A DNA stretch of 64,000 bases from Nitzschia sp. DOCU1 (lineage: Eukaryota > Bacillariophyta > Bacillariophyceae > Bacillariales > Bacillariaceae), in NCBI GenBank assembly GCA_951394045.1, contig OX595997.1, positions 372,001-436,000 of the forward strand, read 5' to 3'. Positions 45,001-54,946 of the stretch are shown one piece after another. The position numbers and the translations under genes are program-made. The notes beneath the pieces were generated by a model. That model had not been told where the DNA came from. It searched no databases and saw only the letters and a program-made list of their open reading frames with translations. Position 1 is the stretch's first letter. Every line of letters begins with the position of its first letter.

Positions 45001-46460
45001 TCTGCCACCTGCAATAACAGAGCTTGTTCGTCTGCCTGGAATTTCGCCTCCGCCTCTAACCGGGCTGCTTCGTCGTCTTCTTTTTCGTTTTGTTTGGAAA
45101 TATTCCAATTGGGTTGTTTCAAAGTCAAAAAGGCTTGTGCCGGCGGTGATCGAGGAAGTGTTGGTGCTGGTGGGGTCGGTGGTTCTCGCAAGATTGTGCC
45201 TGCTTCGGTATGTGCCAAGGATGGTAAGCGTTTCCAATATTCCAAAGCTCTAAAACCCAAATATTGTACCAAGGGTGCCCATGCCCCCAAGGTCAATATC
45301 CAAAGCAACGCTCGAATCATGGCATAGACAAATTGACCACTTTGTTCGACTCGCGAAACTGTGACGTGATAAAAGAATTGGACGACTTGAAATATCGTAG
45401 TGGCAACCCAATAGACACTCCACCATGTTACCAAGGATACTCCCAAGGTACTCACAATGGTCCATCCTTGTTTCCACTGCACGTGATTGGGCCAAAAGGG
45501 TCGTCGATTAGTAGTCGACAAGGGTGGTTGATAGGGTTTGCGATCAAATATAGTCACGGCACCCCAAACTGGTCCCTTGTCTTTTGGAGTTTCTGGTTCC
45601 ACAAACAAAGCTCTGGGCCTTGGATCATCCAAAGGGGATGGTTCGTCGTCGTTGTCATCCTCCTCCTCTTCCAAAGATGGACGCCACAATGAATTTTGAT
45701 GACTTTTGATAATCATAGTCTTGATTTTTTGGCGGACGGGCTTTGTAGTTGTGCTAGCCGTGGCAGATGTAGTACTGGTCGTCGTCGTCGTACTTGCAGT
45801 CTCTACAATTTCAGCCACAGCACTAGTCTCGACGGGGTTTTCTTTTACAGCAGAAGCAGCAGTAGCAGCAGCAGCAACAACGGGATTCGATATTCTCTGA
45901 TTCGTGTTCTTCTCCGTCGTGGCAGTAGTACTTGTAGTATCAGGAAAATGCTCCAAACTCGGTGACGGCAACGTCGTTGTTGCTAGTGGTGATGGGAGCG
46001 ATACGGGTGACACTGTAGATGGAGCCGCCTTGACAAGATTAAAAGTACTCACTACTGTTGGTGGTGGTGGTGGTGGTGGTGATTTGACTTTTTTTCGACC
46101 CCGAAACCGTGGCTGTTCTTCACTGGTGGGTGTAGATTTTAGCGGCTGCTGTTGCTCAACTTGTGGTGGGGGTGTTTGCTGCTCGACGTGTGTTGGCGGG
46201 GGTTGCTTGCGTTCTCGTCGTCGTCGCGATTGAAAAATAGTCAATGGTTTTTTACCGGCATTGTCGGCTTTGTTGTGGCGAGAAAATAGAGAAAAGATGG
46301 AAGGTTTCGAAGACGTTGTCGATGCACTCATGACGGACCCCCCACCATCTCGAGACTGATCTGCTGATCGAGATCTCGATCGAGTATTTTTCTTTTTCTT
46401 ACTGTCCATTGCCACAAGATTGGGGATTGCCTTGGCAACCTTGGTATTATTTTCTGCCAT
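42027..46460 (-). CDS. Membrane-anchored Glu/Ala/Arg-rich coiled-coil protein with 42-residue repeats
   Basis: 1477 residues in one frame. The N-terminal 330 residues are low-complexity (Arg/Ser, Pro, Thr runs), ending in [15 protein letters not shown]. Two hydrophobic segments (about 333-365 and 376-402) suggest a membrane hairpin. From about 465 to 1380 the chain is one highly charged helix built of [21 protein letters not shown] heptad-like units. The DNA beneath is a 126-bp tandem repeat (starts near 42409, 42535, 42691, 42817, 42943 and 43069 and further). The C-terminus is acidic. Likely a long rigid rod or single alpha-helix scaffold on a membrane; no catalytic domain. TolA-like resemblance is compositional only. 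Confidence 0.75.
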   Translation of the reverse strand: MAENNTKVAKAIPNLVAMDSKKKKNTRSRSRSADQSRDGGGSVMSASTTSSKPSIFSLFSRHNKADNAGKKPLTIFQSRRRRERKQPPPTHVEQQTPPPQVEQQQPLKSTPTSEEQPRFRGRKKVKSPPPPPPPTVVSTFNLVKAAPSTVSPVSLPSPLATTTLPSPSLEHFPDTTSTTATTEKNTNQRISNPVVAAAATAASAVKENPVETSAVAEIVETASTTTTTSTTSATASTTTKPVRQKIKTMIIKSHQNSLWRPSLEEEEDDNDDEPSPLDDPRPRALFVEPETPKDKGPVWGAVTIFDRKPYQPPLSTTNRRPFWPNHVQWKQGWTIVSTLGVSLVTWWSVYWVATTIFQVVQFFYHVTVSRVEQSGQFVYAMIRALLWILTLGAWAPLVQYLGFRALEYWKRLPSLAHTEAGTILREPPTPPAPTLPRSPPAQAFLTLKQPNWNISKQNEKEDDEAARLEAEAKFQADEQALLLQVAEVEARLRQAEEDIRSQAAAEEARFKAAEEEARLKAEEEAGIKAGEEVRLLQTKEDAARLKAEEEARLRAQEEACLLAENEATRQKAEEESRLQAEGEARLRAENEAAQLKAEEDARAQAEEEARIKAEEEARLLAEQEASQLKVEEEAAARLKAEEEARLQAEEAARLQAEAEARLTAEEEARVFAEKNAARVKAEEDAALLKTEEKARLQAEEDARLIKADEEARLQTEQEAALLKAEEESARLKAEEEARLLAEEEAARLKADNEARSQAEEEARLKAQEEARLQAEAEATARLKAEEDAARLRAEEEARLQAEEEARLKAQEEARLQAEAEATARLKAEEEAARLRAEEEARLQAEEDARLNAEEEARLLAEEEAARLKAEEDAARLRAEEEARLQAEEEARLKAEEEARSLAEEEAARLKAEEEAARLRAEEEARLQAEEEARLKAEEEARSLVAEEEAAGLKAEEEAARLRAEEEARLQAEEDARLKAKEEARLLAEEEAARLKAEEDAARLRAEEEARLQEEEDARLKAEEEARSLAEEEAARLKTEEETARLRAEEEARLQAEEDARLKAEEEARLLAEEEAARLKAEEEAARLRAEEEARLQAEEEARLKAEEEARSVVAEEEAARLKAEEETARLRAEEEARLQAEEDARLKAEEEARSLAEEEAARLKAEEEAARLRAEEEARLQAEEEARLKAEEEARSLAEEEAARLKTEEETARLRAEEEARLQAEEDARLKAEEEARLLAEEEAARLKAEEEAARLRAEEEARLQAEEEARLKAEEEARSLVAEEEAARLKAEEEAARLKAEEEAARLRAEEEARLQAEEESRLKAEEEARSLAEEEAARLKAEEEAARLRAEEEVRLQAEEDNKLKSIEKEMATDASHAESKEDFELLEEELSSEVVSDATESEIVPSSSRADAFVEDDAAEVLGEDFDLLEQTDADDDLSEAKAEIIVEPVGEVAAEASDTTDDADLVDSQTIEA
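42409..44100 (-). repeat. 126-bp coding minisatellite array
   Basis: Units begin with CTGAGACG on the plus strand and recur at 126-bp steps, occasionally lengthened by a partial unit (156 bp between 42535 and 42691). Each encodes 42 residues of coiled coil. Near-identity at DNA level indicates recent unequal exchange. Confidence 0.85.
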
Positions 46461-47028
46461 GCTGATGATGATGATGATGAATGACTGACTGTTGAACTGA
46501 TGACTCGAAAGAATTTCAGCCTACGACGACGAAGCGACGCCAGATAATGATTCAGGCGCAATACTCCTCTAGTGCAAGAAGATGAATGCAGGAAGGACAA
46601 GGTCAATGCTGATATCAAGAAAAAAGACTGGGATAGTAACGATAGTCTGTCGCTGTTGTGGACGGAGCCGATGAGAAGGCCTCTTGCCGGCAAGGTGAAA
46701 AGAAGCAAAAAGAGAAGAAGCGCTCGGCGGACGATGACGATGACCCTCTTGACCTCGCGGTGGCCGAAAGTGACATTTTGGGCGGGAAGAAAAAAGGAAT
46801 CTTTCGTGTGACGTCATGATAAGCCCAGACATTTCTGAGGTGACGTCACCTATGTCACACACGACATACCCTGCTGACGTCATACAGTCAGTATGCCTCT
46901 CATCATCTTCCTCGAAGATTTGCATGTCGAGCATGCATGAAACAAAGATACGACGATGACACCACATCATCCCAAGGCAGGCGGGATACTACCATTTTGG
47001 GGGACCTTGCCTTGTTGCTTGCTTCCAC
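46461..47028. promoter_or_regulatory. Divergent promoter region with three TGACGTCA sites
   Basis: 568 bp between the coiled-coil gene and the aldo/keto reductase gene. Perfect TGACGTCA palindromes lie at 46809-46816, 46841-46848 and 46875-46882. Confidence 0.6.
46809..46882. promoter_or_regulatory. Cluster of three TGACGTCA (CRE/bZIP-type) sites
   Basis: Three perfect 8-bp sites start 32 and 34 bp apart, about three helical turns, so bound factors would sit on the same face of the helix. The last site ends 147 bp upstream of the aldo/keto reductase ATG. TGACGT-type elements bound by bZIP proteins drive CO2/cAMP-responsive genes in Phaeodactylum; the role here is inferred. Confidence 0.55.
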
Positions 47029-48207
47029 ATGCAAGGAGGAGTTGAGCCAAAGAAGAAACGGAGATTCCAATATAATAGTCGCTCATTCCTTTGTAGTCAT
47101 TGCAGGAATCTTTCCGTCGCACCCCGTCGGTTTCCCTGGAGCGCTGCGTGTTGTGTTGTTGCTATCCTGATGTTCTTGTGCTCGCGACTCGTATCGACGG
47201 CGTTTTTGACCACGTCCTTGAGCCTTGCCACCAAACGAGCCTTTTCCTCCACTACTTCTAGTTGTCAAGCCCTTACCATGAATTATCCCATTGGTTTGGG
47301 CACGTACCAAATCGCTCCCCAAAATATTCCCGAGGCGATTCACTCGGCGATTGCCGTGGGATATCGACGATTGGATTGTGCCCCCGTTTATTTCAATGAA
47401 GATGCCATTGGAGATGCTCTTGCGAAGGAGTTGCAAGAAAAAACTGTCTTGAGACAAGACTTGTACATTGTTTCGAAACTCGCCAGTCCCTTTCATAAAC
47501 GACAACACGTAAGGTTGGGCTTGCAAAAAACACTCCAAGATTTGCGGGTCGACTATTTGGATTTGTTCTTGATTCACTGGCCCCAAGCCTTTGAATTTGT
47601 GGACATTGATTTGACCAAGCGGGGTTATGATAATGAAGACATTGATGAGTCAGATGGTGGGAAACGCATTGATCCCACCGTGTCGGTTCATGAAACGTGG
47701 GAGGCCATGGAAGAACTTGTGGACCAAGGACTCGTCAAGAGTATTGGGGTTTCCAACTTTCCAGTGTCGCTGTTGCATGAGCTCATGACACGATGTCGAA
47801 TTCCACCAGCCGTCAATCAAGTGGAAGCGCATCCGTATCTTCAACAAACGCGGCTTTTACAATATTGCAATGCACGAGGCGTTCACTTTCAAGCGTATTC
47901 GCCCTTGGGAACGCCGGGGTACAAGGGCGCCGACGAGCCACGGCTTTTAGATGACCCGGTTTTGCAACAAATTGCCAAGGCGCACAATGTCAGTGTGGCC
48001 AATATTTGCCTTGCCTGGGCTGTGCAGCGGGGAACGTCGGTCGTTGCCAAAAGTGGCAATGCGCAACGACAGGCGGAGAATTTCCACTCCCTCAAGGTCA
48101 ATTTGACAGAATTGGAAATTGCAGACATTGCCAAACTAGATCGGGGGTATCGATTCTTTCGGCCCGAAGATTGGTGGGGACAAGTCGCCATGAATGTTTT
48201 TGACTAA
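47029..48207 (+). CDS. Aldo/keto reductase with possible plastid-type leader
   Basis: 392 residues. From about 85 onward this is a standard AKR barrel: IGLGTYQI, GYRRLDCAPVY, IVSK and LIHWP provide the catalytic tetrad Asp116, Tyr121, Lys150 and His183. SIGVSNF, VNQVEAHPYLQQ and AYSPLG are the usual family blocks, and VAKSGN is the NADP-binding region. The N-terminus has a hydrophobic stretch (CCVVAILMFLCSRLVSTAF) and a Ser/Thr-rich transit-like sequence; STAF resembles the ASAF cleavage motif of diatom plastid proteins. An in-frame ATG at 47170 would begin exactly at that leader. It reduces aldehydes or ketones with NADPH; the substrate is unknown. Confidence 0.85.
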   Translation: MQGGVEPKKKRRFQYNSRSFLCSHCRNLSVAPRRFPWSAACCVVAILMFLCSRLVSTAFLTTSLSLATKRAFSSTTSSCQALTMNYPIGLGTYQIAPQNIPEAIHSAIAVGYRRLDCAPVYFNEDAIGDALAKELQEKTVLRQDLYIVSKLASPFHKRQHVRLGLQKTLQDLRVDYLDLFLIHWPQAFEFVDIDLTKRGYDNEDIDESDGGKRIDPTVSVHETWEAMEELVDQGLVKSIGVSNFPVSLLHELMTRCRIPPAVNQVEAHPYLQQTRLLQYCNARGVHFQAYSPLGTPGYKGADEPRLLDDPVLQQIAKAHNVSVANICLAWAVQRGTSVVAKSGNAQRQAENFHSLKVNLTELEIADIAKLDRGYRFFRPEDWWGQVAMNVFD

Positions 48208-48333
48208 ACTTATATAGTGAATGCTAGACTGGTAGAGTCTACTACGCTGCTTTAATTGTAGTACTATAGAATGCCCACATAATCATTAGCGGTTAATAAG
48301 CGTCTAGTAGTTGTCTTTGCAAATGGCTTGGTA

Positions 48334-51069
48334 CTAATACAAGTACGGGTCGCTCCGATCACTGATGTCAAAGTCAAAGGTAGCTCCACTTTGATTCAGT
48401 TCTTCAGTACTCAAAGACTTGCGACGACTCACTCGGCCTGAGAACATGGATCCACGACGTTGAGGTATCGATGGTGGTGCCACCAAGGAAGGATTATTAT
48501 CATTGGAAAGAGTAGGCGTGTTGACAGGAGCCTTTTTTCTACGTGATCGACGTGGTGGCCGTGGGAGCTGCTGTCCTCCGCCGCCTCCACGAGAAGAATC
48601 ACCACCTCTGGAACTACTCTCGTCGTCAGACAGGGGAGCGATTGGGATCGTCATGGCTTGCATTCGAGTATTGGTATGGTGTTCCGAACCTTCGTGGTCC
48701 CAGCGCCCCAGTCTATTAACAGATGAGGAGGAGGGGGCTGGTGCGCGCGTTGCTGGTTTGGGCGATGCGAAATGAATGTCTTGTACACTAGGCCGAGCGA
48801 GCCCCCACATATCGTAACTCCTATCTTCGGTATCATCATTGGTACTGGCCTTGCCTTCGGGGACCTCTTCAATAATATCGCCCAGTCGTTTACCCAGGGT
48901 GTTCGGACGTCCGGGCACCGTATGCTTCTCCAAAAGATTTAAAAATTCTTTGAGCACTGCATTGAGTGCCGTGACGAATCGACTCGTTTGTCGACGTTTG
49001 CTGGTTATGCAGAAATGAATGGTATAGTCCTTGATAATGTACCCGATACCGAACCCATCGGGGACGACCGGCGATAGTCCAAAGAGCCGCAGAGACGGAT
49101 TGCCACAGTTGGCAGCCAACAGTACGGTATGATTCAACATGTGCCATGCCTCGGACTCAAAAAATGGAGGTATAGGCAGGTGACTTTTTTCCGCCATGCA
49201 TTTCAGAGCATATAAATGACGATCCACTCCACGGCCATCCGCACACTCTTTTACGAGTCGCTTGTGAACGAGTAAGGCTCGTTTCAAAACAGCCATTTTA
49301 GAAAATAACTGAGCTTTGGAATCAAAGAAAATCTCACACAAATCCTTCGCCGGTACTGTCGCTGATCTCATCGCCTCGGTTCGTCCATGAAAAAATGTTT
49401 TGGTCAAGACGGGCTCATAGACGCACACCATCTTACCATACAATTTGTAGTATGCCAGCATTATACTCATTTGTACAATAGAATCTGGGCTGAAGTTGTT
49501 GGAAACAATAAACCTTTTGCCAAAATCTCGAAACACCAAGATCTTGGTATCACTCGAGCGAATCTCGTCTCCAAGAGTCACCGCGGCATGAAAAATCTGG
49601 CGTTCCACTACTTCGGGCAATTCAAAGGTAATTTTCTTGGGTAAGACATCCAACTCGGGTCGATCCGACTGTCCGCCACTGACATTATGTCCCGCTCTTT
49701 CAGTGGTGGCAGGAACTATACTTGGAATTTTTCCCTTCGACGGAAGATGTTTGGTGATGGATTGAAGAAATTGCACGACAGTTTCGGCGTAAATGTCGGA
49801 CACTATCCGAAGAGCTGTGTGGCTATCAATGGCAGAGTTCTCAAAGTTGACACCGGCGGTTCCATCCCCGCAAACAATAATTTGCAGCTTGTCGTACCAT
49901 CGATTGCGTCCTGTTCCACCAAATGTCTTTTCTTTTGCATTTTTCGAGTCGTGATCCACAACCATGGTTCCATGCAGCATGTTGGCAGCCGCATCGTCCA
50001 CCGAAGTTGGTTTAAAATCGTCGTCCAACACGACCACAAAAAGAGCACTATCAATAATCGTCAAATATTGAGCATTGCGTTCGTCGCAAGCGGAGAGTTT
50101 CAGACGAATTCTGGCCCACTCGCGACGGGGCAACGTTGTCAAGACACCCGGGCATGTTTGGGCAGCTTTTAGTGTGTCTAACTCCCGACTGTTGCGATCG
50201 ATTGCCGTCAAAATGTCGACCACATCTTCCTCGTCGACTGCCAAGACGCACGTGTCCGGCCACATGGCTTGAAAATAATACAATTGATTCCGGCACATGA
50301 CCACGACATGAGTAGAATTTGGATATACATCAATATCATCACCACCACGTATTTTAGGAACGCGGGCAGCCCCAAAGACAGCCTTGTATTGATCCATACA
50401 CAAAGGATGTTCTTTGAAGGTGTCCGGCGGAAACGATTCGTCTCGTATCGCCGAGGCAACTTTCATTGCCGCCACTGTCAAACTAGCAGCTCGTCGAATA
50501 GGATGGCGGGCAAATTCCGGATCGGGGGAGTCTTCCAGAAGAAAGAAAGGATTGCTCAAGCTTGGGGAAGAAGTTGGAGGCAGCGTGTCGTCATCGGCCG
50601 GGCTGGGCACAATATTGGATTCATTCCAAAATTCTTCAATATAACTTCCCAGCATCCCTTCTTCAATTCCAGTTTGTTCATATTCGCGTAATAGGGCTTG
50701 TAGCTTCGGTCCGTCGCCTTTGATAAATTCCAGTACTCGTTGTTGAGCCTCCAGCTTTTGCTCTGGAGATTGTAGGGCTTCTAAAAATTGAAGGAGCTTG
50801 TTTGCCGTCTCTTCCAGATTAGGGATTGGCAGGCGGGGCAATTCGTCCTGATTACTAAAGGTGACCCCAGGCTCATATTCCTCGTCGTCTTCTTCTTCGA
50901 CACTTTCCAGATCCCCCATACTGTGCTCTTGGTGGTGCTGCTCATCGACTTCGCTCTCGAGGTCTCCGAAAAAAGAGTCCAGTGTTATATTGGAACCAGA
51001 CATGCCAAATTGACTATGACCTCGCTGGGGCCCAGCATCCTCAGAGCCCAGTTGATCCCAACCCCCCAT
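48334..51069 (-). CDS. Carnitine/choline acyltransferase-like protein lacking the catalytic His
   Basis: 911 residues from the first ATG at 51069. Residues 1-75 are acidic and disordered. The acyltransferase fold spans about 80-780: LPRLPIPNLEET, VVVMCRNQLYYF, GVLTTLPRREWARIRLKL, NRWYDKLQIIV, FHGRTEAMRS, GRGVDRHLYAL, and FGLSPVVPDGFGIGY near the C-terminal lobe. The active-site block reads NFENSAIDSHTALR, whereas the family has Glu-His-(Ser/Thr); the His is Asn here (codon 49837-49839, residue 411). Without that base the enzyme should not transfer acyl groups in the usual way. The last 130 residues are Arg/Ser/Pro-rich. No targeting signal is obvious. Confidence 0.85.
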   Translation of the reverse strand: MGGWDQLGSEDAGPQRGHSQFGMSGSNITLDSFFGDLESEVDEQHHQEHSMGDLESVEEEDDEEYEPGVTFSNQDELPRLPIPNLEETANKLLQFLEALQSPEQKLEAQQRVLEFIKGDGPKLQALLREYEQTGIEEGMLGSYIEEFWNESNIVPSPADDDTLPPTSSPSLSNPFFLLEDSPDPEFARHPIRRAASLTVAAMKVASAIRDESFPPDTFKEHPLCMDQYKAVFGAARVPKIRGGDDIDVYPNSTHVVVMCRNQLYYFQAMWPDTCVLAVDEEDVVDILTAIDRNSRELDTLKAAQTCPGVLTTLPRREWARIRLKLSACDERNAQYLTIIDSALFVVVLDDDFKPTSVDDAAANMLHGTMVVDHDSKNAKEKTFGGTGRNRWYDKLQIIVCGDGTAGVNFENSAIDSHTALRIVSDIYAETVVQFLQSITKHLPSKGKIPSIVPATTERAGHNVSGGQSDRPELDVLPKKITFELPEVVERQIFHAAVTLGDEIRSSDTKILVFRDFGKRFIVSNNFSPDSIVQMSIMLAYYKLYGKMVCVYEPVLTKTFFHGRTEAMRSATVPAKDLCEIFFDSKAQLFSKMAVLKRALLVHKRLVKECADGRGVDRHLYALKCMAEKSHLPIPPFFESEAWHMLNHTVLLAANCGNPSLRLFGLSPVVPDGFGIGYIIKDYTIHFCITSKRRQTSRFVTALNAVLKEFLNLLEKHTVPGRPNTLGKRLGDIIEEVPEGKASTNDDTEDRSYDMWGLARPSVQDIHFASPKPATRAPAPSSSSVNRLGRWDHEGSEHHTNTRMQAMTIPIAPLSDDESSSRGGDSSRGGGGGQQLPRPPRRSRRKKAPVNTPTLSNDNNPSLVAPPSIPQRRGSMFSGRVSRRKSLSTEELNQSGATFDFDISDRSDPYLY

Positions 51070-51799
51070 GTTACTGCAGACCACCACCGATGAGGACAGC
51101 AGGAGATATTTCGACTTTTATACAAGTGGGTAGAAGGAAGAGGGTTGTTGCAAGAGAACGATTGTGGTTTGAGATTAGCTGCGGCAGATGGTTTTATGCC
51201 AACCGAAACGGATGGTGGTTCTCACTCATAGACCTCTCTCTAATTCATTCGATGGGAGATGGGCTGGAAAATTTGCATGCGAAGGGGAAATCCCCACCAC
51301 TTGACCATAGCGCCGACAAACAGAAATATGTGCCTCACGGAAGAAAGTAATTGCTCCTATTCCGAAAAGGACTTATTGTAGAGTTCGCATTGGTCATCGG
51401 ACAGGTCAGCAAGGCATATTAATGTGGCCACTGTGCCAATCTGTAGAGTAGAGTATGGCACCACGTGTCTGATGGACGAAGGGCGTTCAGAAACGGTACC
51501 TGATGATATCCAACGAACAGACAGTGGATATTATTGCGAATGATGATACTCATTCTCTCTGCCCTCATCATGAACATCATCAACTCGAAGCATCCGACAC
51601 ACGTCCATCACACATATCGATGATGCATGATGAATGGTGACCTGCTCGCCGGCTTCCGCCTTGCGCTTGCTTGTATTCCCAACTCTCTTTCGCGTTTGTA
51701 AGTTGCTTTCTTCAAAGCATGATAAGTCTCTCTTGAAAACGAACATCGTGATCCACAAAAGGCCAACCTCGCGGCTTATGCGAAGAAGGAAGAAAACGA
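51070..51799. promoter_or_regulatory. Divergent promoter region, no gene seen
   Basis: 730 bp between the start codons of the acyltransferase-like gene and the LRR gene. A 189-codon minus frame crossing 51531-52100 has no family features. Confidence 0.4.
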
Positions 51800-54247
51800 A
51801 TGGGCCGACGACGAAAACAAAGGCCTGGAAGACGTGGCGAGGAAGATGCTGCGGATTCTTCCCAGCAGCCCCTGGGAGCAACAACACGTCGCGACGATGA
51901 ACAAGATATGGCCAGCGGCGAGAATCAGCAGGACATCGAGGACCTTGAAGAACCAGTGACTTCTCAAGTAGTAGAGGAGGACCAAGCCTCTGTCGCATTC
52001 CAAGTGGATGCCTATGTGGTGGGCGAACCACCGGTGGAACAAAGAACAACAAGAACGCCTCGGGCAACAATAGAAGCCACGGTGATTCAAAACGAAACAC
52101 AAGTGGAAGCTCAGACTTGGCGGTTTTATCGTCGGCTGATTGTCATTTTGTTAGTTGCAATGACCTTGGGTATTACGTTGCCACTGGCGCTTCAAGAAGA
52201 TACAGCTAATGACCAAGAATTCAAGACGCCAGCGTTGAAAGACCCATGGCTGATTTTGCAGCCGATCATCGGGAACGAATTGGAGCATGGCAGCAACGAG
52301 CAAAAGGCTTATCGTTGGCTCACTGTGGAAGATAAAAGTGGCATTTTGGACGACCCATACACACCCGAATGGCGGATTGTGCAACGCTTTGTCATGGCTA
52401 ATTTCTATTTCGCTACCAATGGAATTGGATGGTGGAACCAGCTTCGCTTTCTTTCCAAGGACAACGAATGCACATGGAAAGAAACGATTCCTTACGAGGA
52501 CTCCTCTGCCTTTGTGGATGGTCTCGACGTTACATCCCTTCCCGCTGGTGTTATTTCATGCGATGTTCAAGGTCGAGTTGAATCTCTTCGCATCGCTCAA
52601 AACGGCCTCCAAAATACGATACCAGACGTTCTAAGGTATCTTTCGGGCCTCAAAGAGCTGGGCTTGGACAACAACCCTTTTGACCCTTCGCCGATACCAT
52701 CCTGGTTGGCTGAACTGACAACGTTGGAGCTATTGTTTCTTCTCGCATGTAGACTAAGTGGCACGATTCCTACCGAGTTGGAAGCTCTAACCAAGCTTCA
52801 ACAACTTTGGCTGCCCAGTAACCATTTGACTGGGACGATGCCTGTGTCACTATTTCAAGCTTTATCAGAGGTTCGTGTACTGTCCTTTTACAACAACTCG
52901 TTAACGGGGACTCTCCCAACCGAAATTGGTCAACTTTCAAGTTTGAAACACATTGATTTGAGCAAGAATGCCCTGGCAGGGACACTCCCAGACGCGTGGG
53001 ATCAGTTGACGAATGTGGAGGTTGTTTTTCTTGCCACGAACCAACTAACTGGCAACCTACCTAACTCCTGGAACGAATGGTCAAACGTGGAGAATGTGCA
53101 TCTCGCGGAAAACAATCTGACTGGCACACTACCTGAGTCTTGGAGTCAATGGACCACCTTGTCAGAGTTGGCCATTTATCAAAATTCTTTGAGTGGGACA
53201 CTCCCAAACGTTTGGAGTCAGTTGACCAATTTGGAGTTCGCGTTGCTTTACGACAACCATATGACTGGGACACTCCCTGACGATTGGAGAACGTGGACGA
53301 AGGTGTCTATTGTGAATCTTTATGGCAACAATCTGACCGGCACGCTTCCCGAGTCTTGGAGTCAGTGGACCGCCTTGTATCGTTTGGATCTTTCTGTCAA
53401 TGTGTTGACCGGGACAATCCCTGACGATTGGGGCACGTGGACCGAGGTGTCGATTGTGTATCTCTACGACAATATTCTCACAGGTACACTCCCCGAGTCT
53501 TTTGGGGGGGAATGGTCCACCTTGACACAATTGTCACTTGATGGCAATTTGTTGACTGGGACACTGCCTGACGATTGGAGCTTGTTGAGCAACTTGGAAT
53601 TCCTGTGGCTTTACGACAACCACCTGACTGGCACGCTTCCCCAGTCTTGGAGTCACTGGACTGCCTTGTACCGTTTGGATCTTTCTGTAAATGCCTTGTC
53701 CGGGACACTACCTGACGAGTGGAGCACTTGGACCAACGTGGAGCTAGTTTATCTTGACGACAACAATCTGATAGGGCCACTTCCCGACTCTTGGAGTCGA
53801 TGGACCGCCTTGTCAGAGTTGGCACTTTATCAAAATGCCTTGACAGGGCCACTCCCTGATGATTGGAGCAGGTGGACCAACTTGAAATATTTCGTGCTTC
53901 TTGACAACCATCTGACTGGCACGCTTCCCGCGTCTTGGAGTCGGTGGGCCACGTTGTCAACATTGTCTCTCCGTGTAAACTCCTTATCAGGGACTCTCCC
54001 TGATTCTTGGAGTCGGTGGTCTAATGTGGAGTATGTTAAACTCAATGATAATTATCTGACCGGCACTCTCCCAGAAGCATACTCTTCTTGGGGGAACCTC
54101 CTTGAGGCCAACTTTTCGGCCAATTGTTTCGAGGGGACCATCCCTTTGGAGTACGAACTCGAATGGACGTCTTTCCAATGGGACTTTTCCGAGGTGCTAG
54201 GAATTCAACGAGAGCAGTGCAAGGGGCGGGGCAACCAAACTAGCTAG
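51800..54247 (+). CDS. Leucine-rich repeat membrane protein
   Basis: 815 residues. An acidic, Arg-rich cytosolic N-terminus (1-110) precedes one membrane span at 112-131 (LIVILLVAMTLGITLPLAL). The rest is extracellular: a cap region with FVMANFYFATNGIGWWNQL and a Cys pair, then about twenty plant-type LRRs of 23-24 residues (L..N.LTGTLP..W). The repeats are unusually Trp-rich (SWSQWT, DDWSTW), and neighbouring units are similar enough to suggest recent expansion. The chain ends with a capping Cys (NCFEGTIP, then a final Cys). No kinase domain follows, so it would need partners to signal. Diatoms encode many such proteins; the ligand is unknown. Confidence 0.85.
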   Translation: MGRRRKQRPGRRGEEDAADSSQQPLGATTRRDDEQDMASGENQQDIEDLEEPVTSQVVEEDQASVAFQVDAYVVGEPPVEQRTTRTPRATIEATVIQNETQVEAQTWRFYRRLIVILLVAMTLGITLPLALQEDTANDQEFKTPALKDPWLILQPIIGNELEHGSNEQKAYRWLTVEDKSGILDDPYTPEWRIVQRFVMANFYFATNGIGWWNQLRFLSKDNECTWKETIPYEDSSAFVDGLDVTSLPAGVISCDVQGRVESLRIAQNGLQNTIPDVLRYLSGLKELGLDNNPFDPSPIPSWLAELTTLELLFLLACRLSGTIPTELEALTKLQQLWLPSNHLTGTMPVSLFQALSEVRVLSFYNNSLTGTLPTEIGQLSSLKHIDLSKNALAGTLPDAWDQLTNVEVVFLATNQLTGNLPNSWNEWSNVENVHLAENNLTGTLPESWSQWTTLSELAIYQNSLSGTLPNVWSQLTNLEFALLYDNHMTGTLPDDWRTWTKVSIVNLYGNNLTGTLPESWSQWTALYRLDLSVNVLTGTIPDDWGTWTEVSIVYLYDNILTGTLPESFGGEWSTLTQLSLDGNLLTGTLPDDWSLLSNLEFLWLYDNHLTGTLPQSWSHWTALYRLDLSVNALSGTLPDEWSTWTNVELVYLDDNNLIGPLPDSWSRWTALSELALYQNALTGPLPDDWSRWTNLKYFVLLDNHLTGTLPASWSRWATLSTLSLRVNSLSGTLPDSWSRWSNVEYVKLNDNYLTGTLPEAYSSWGNLLEANFSANCFEGTIPLEYELEWTSFQWDFSEVLGIQREQCKGRGNQTS

Positions 54248-54946
54248 AATTTAGTTTCTCGTATTTGTTGTAGCGCGTGTGATACGTAAGGAAACAATAC
54301 CTGTTGCGTATTCCATCATCGAATGAGACTTCAGGGGTGTTGCCAGCAATTAATTCTGAGCCCCTGTACTAGTTTTTACTATGCTATTAGTAATAGCAGG
54401 TAGTCTACGCGCAGTACTACATAGTGTGCTGGGTATACGACGAGGAATCCTAGCTTCGACCTTTAGGTGGTGGTGGACGAGCAACAACAAGAAGCACAAG
54501 AAGAAGACCCATATTCTTACTAGTGGGTCGACTAACCATGATTCTTGTTGCTTCCCCTCTCCTAGTATTAGTAATACTAATAGGGACACGAATTCTTCAT
54601 GCCAACAAGATCTCTAGTGTGAAAGGCATACAAGTCATGAGAGGAGGATAAAAGACAACTTTTTAGTATTGGGTTTTATTATTCGGGTACCACCTCCACT
54701 GTTGTCGTGGTGTTGTGCTGGTGGTGCAGTGGTGCAGTGGGGGTCAACAAGAACACAGGAGCAATTGAGAACAATAATCGTCATGAGATGAACAAAGATG
54801 AAGCACCAACAAGAAGGAGTCAGCTGCCAAGAGAAAAGAATAACGAGAGGAACAAGATGAATCATGGCGATGGACCTTCTTGTTGATGATGCTGATCCTC
54901 AACGACGGCAACCAGCAGGCAGCAGCACACCAGGAAATACTACTAA
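54248..54946. other. Convergent 3' region with two related hairpins
   Basis: 699 bp between two stop codons. Contains 17-nt inverted repeats at 54382-54398 and 54563-54579 sharing the core TATTAGTAATA. No gene is supported. Confidence 0.5.
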
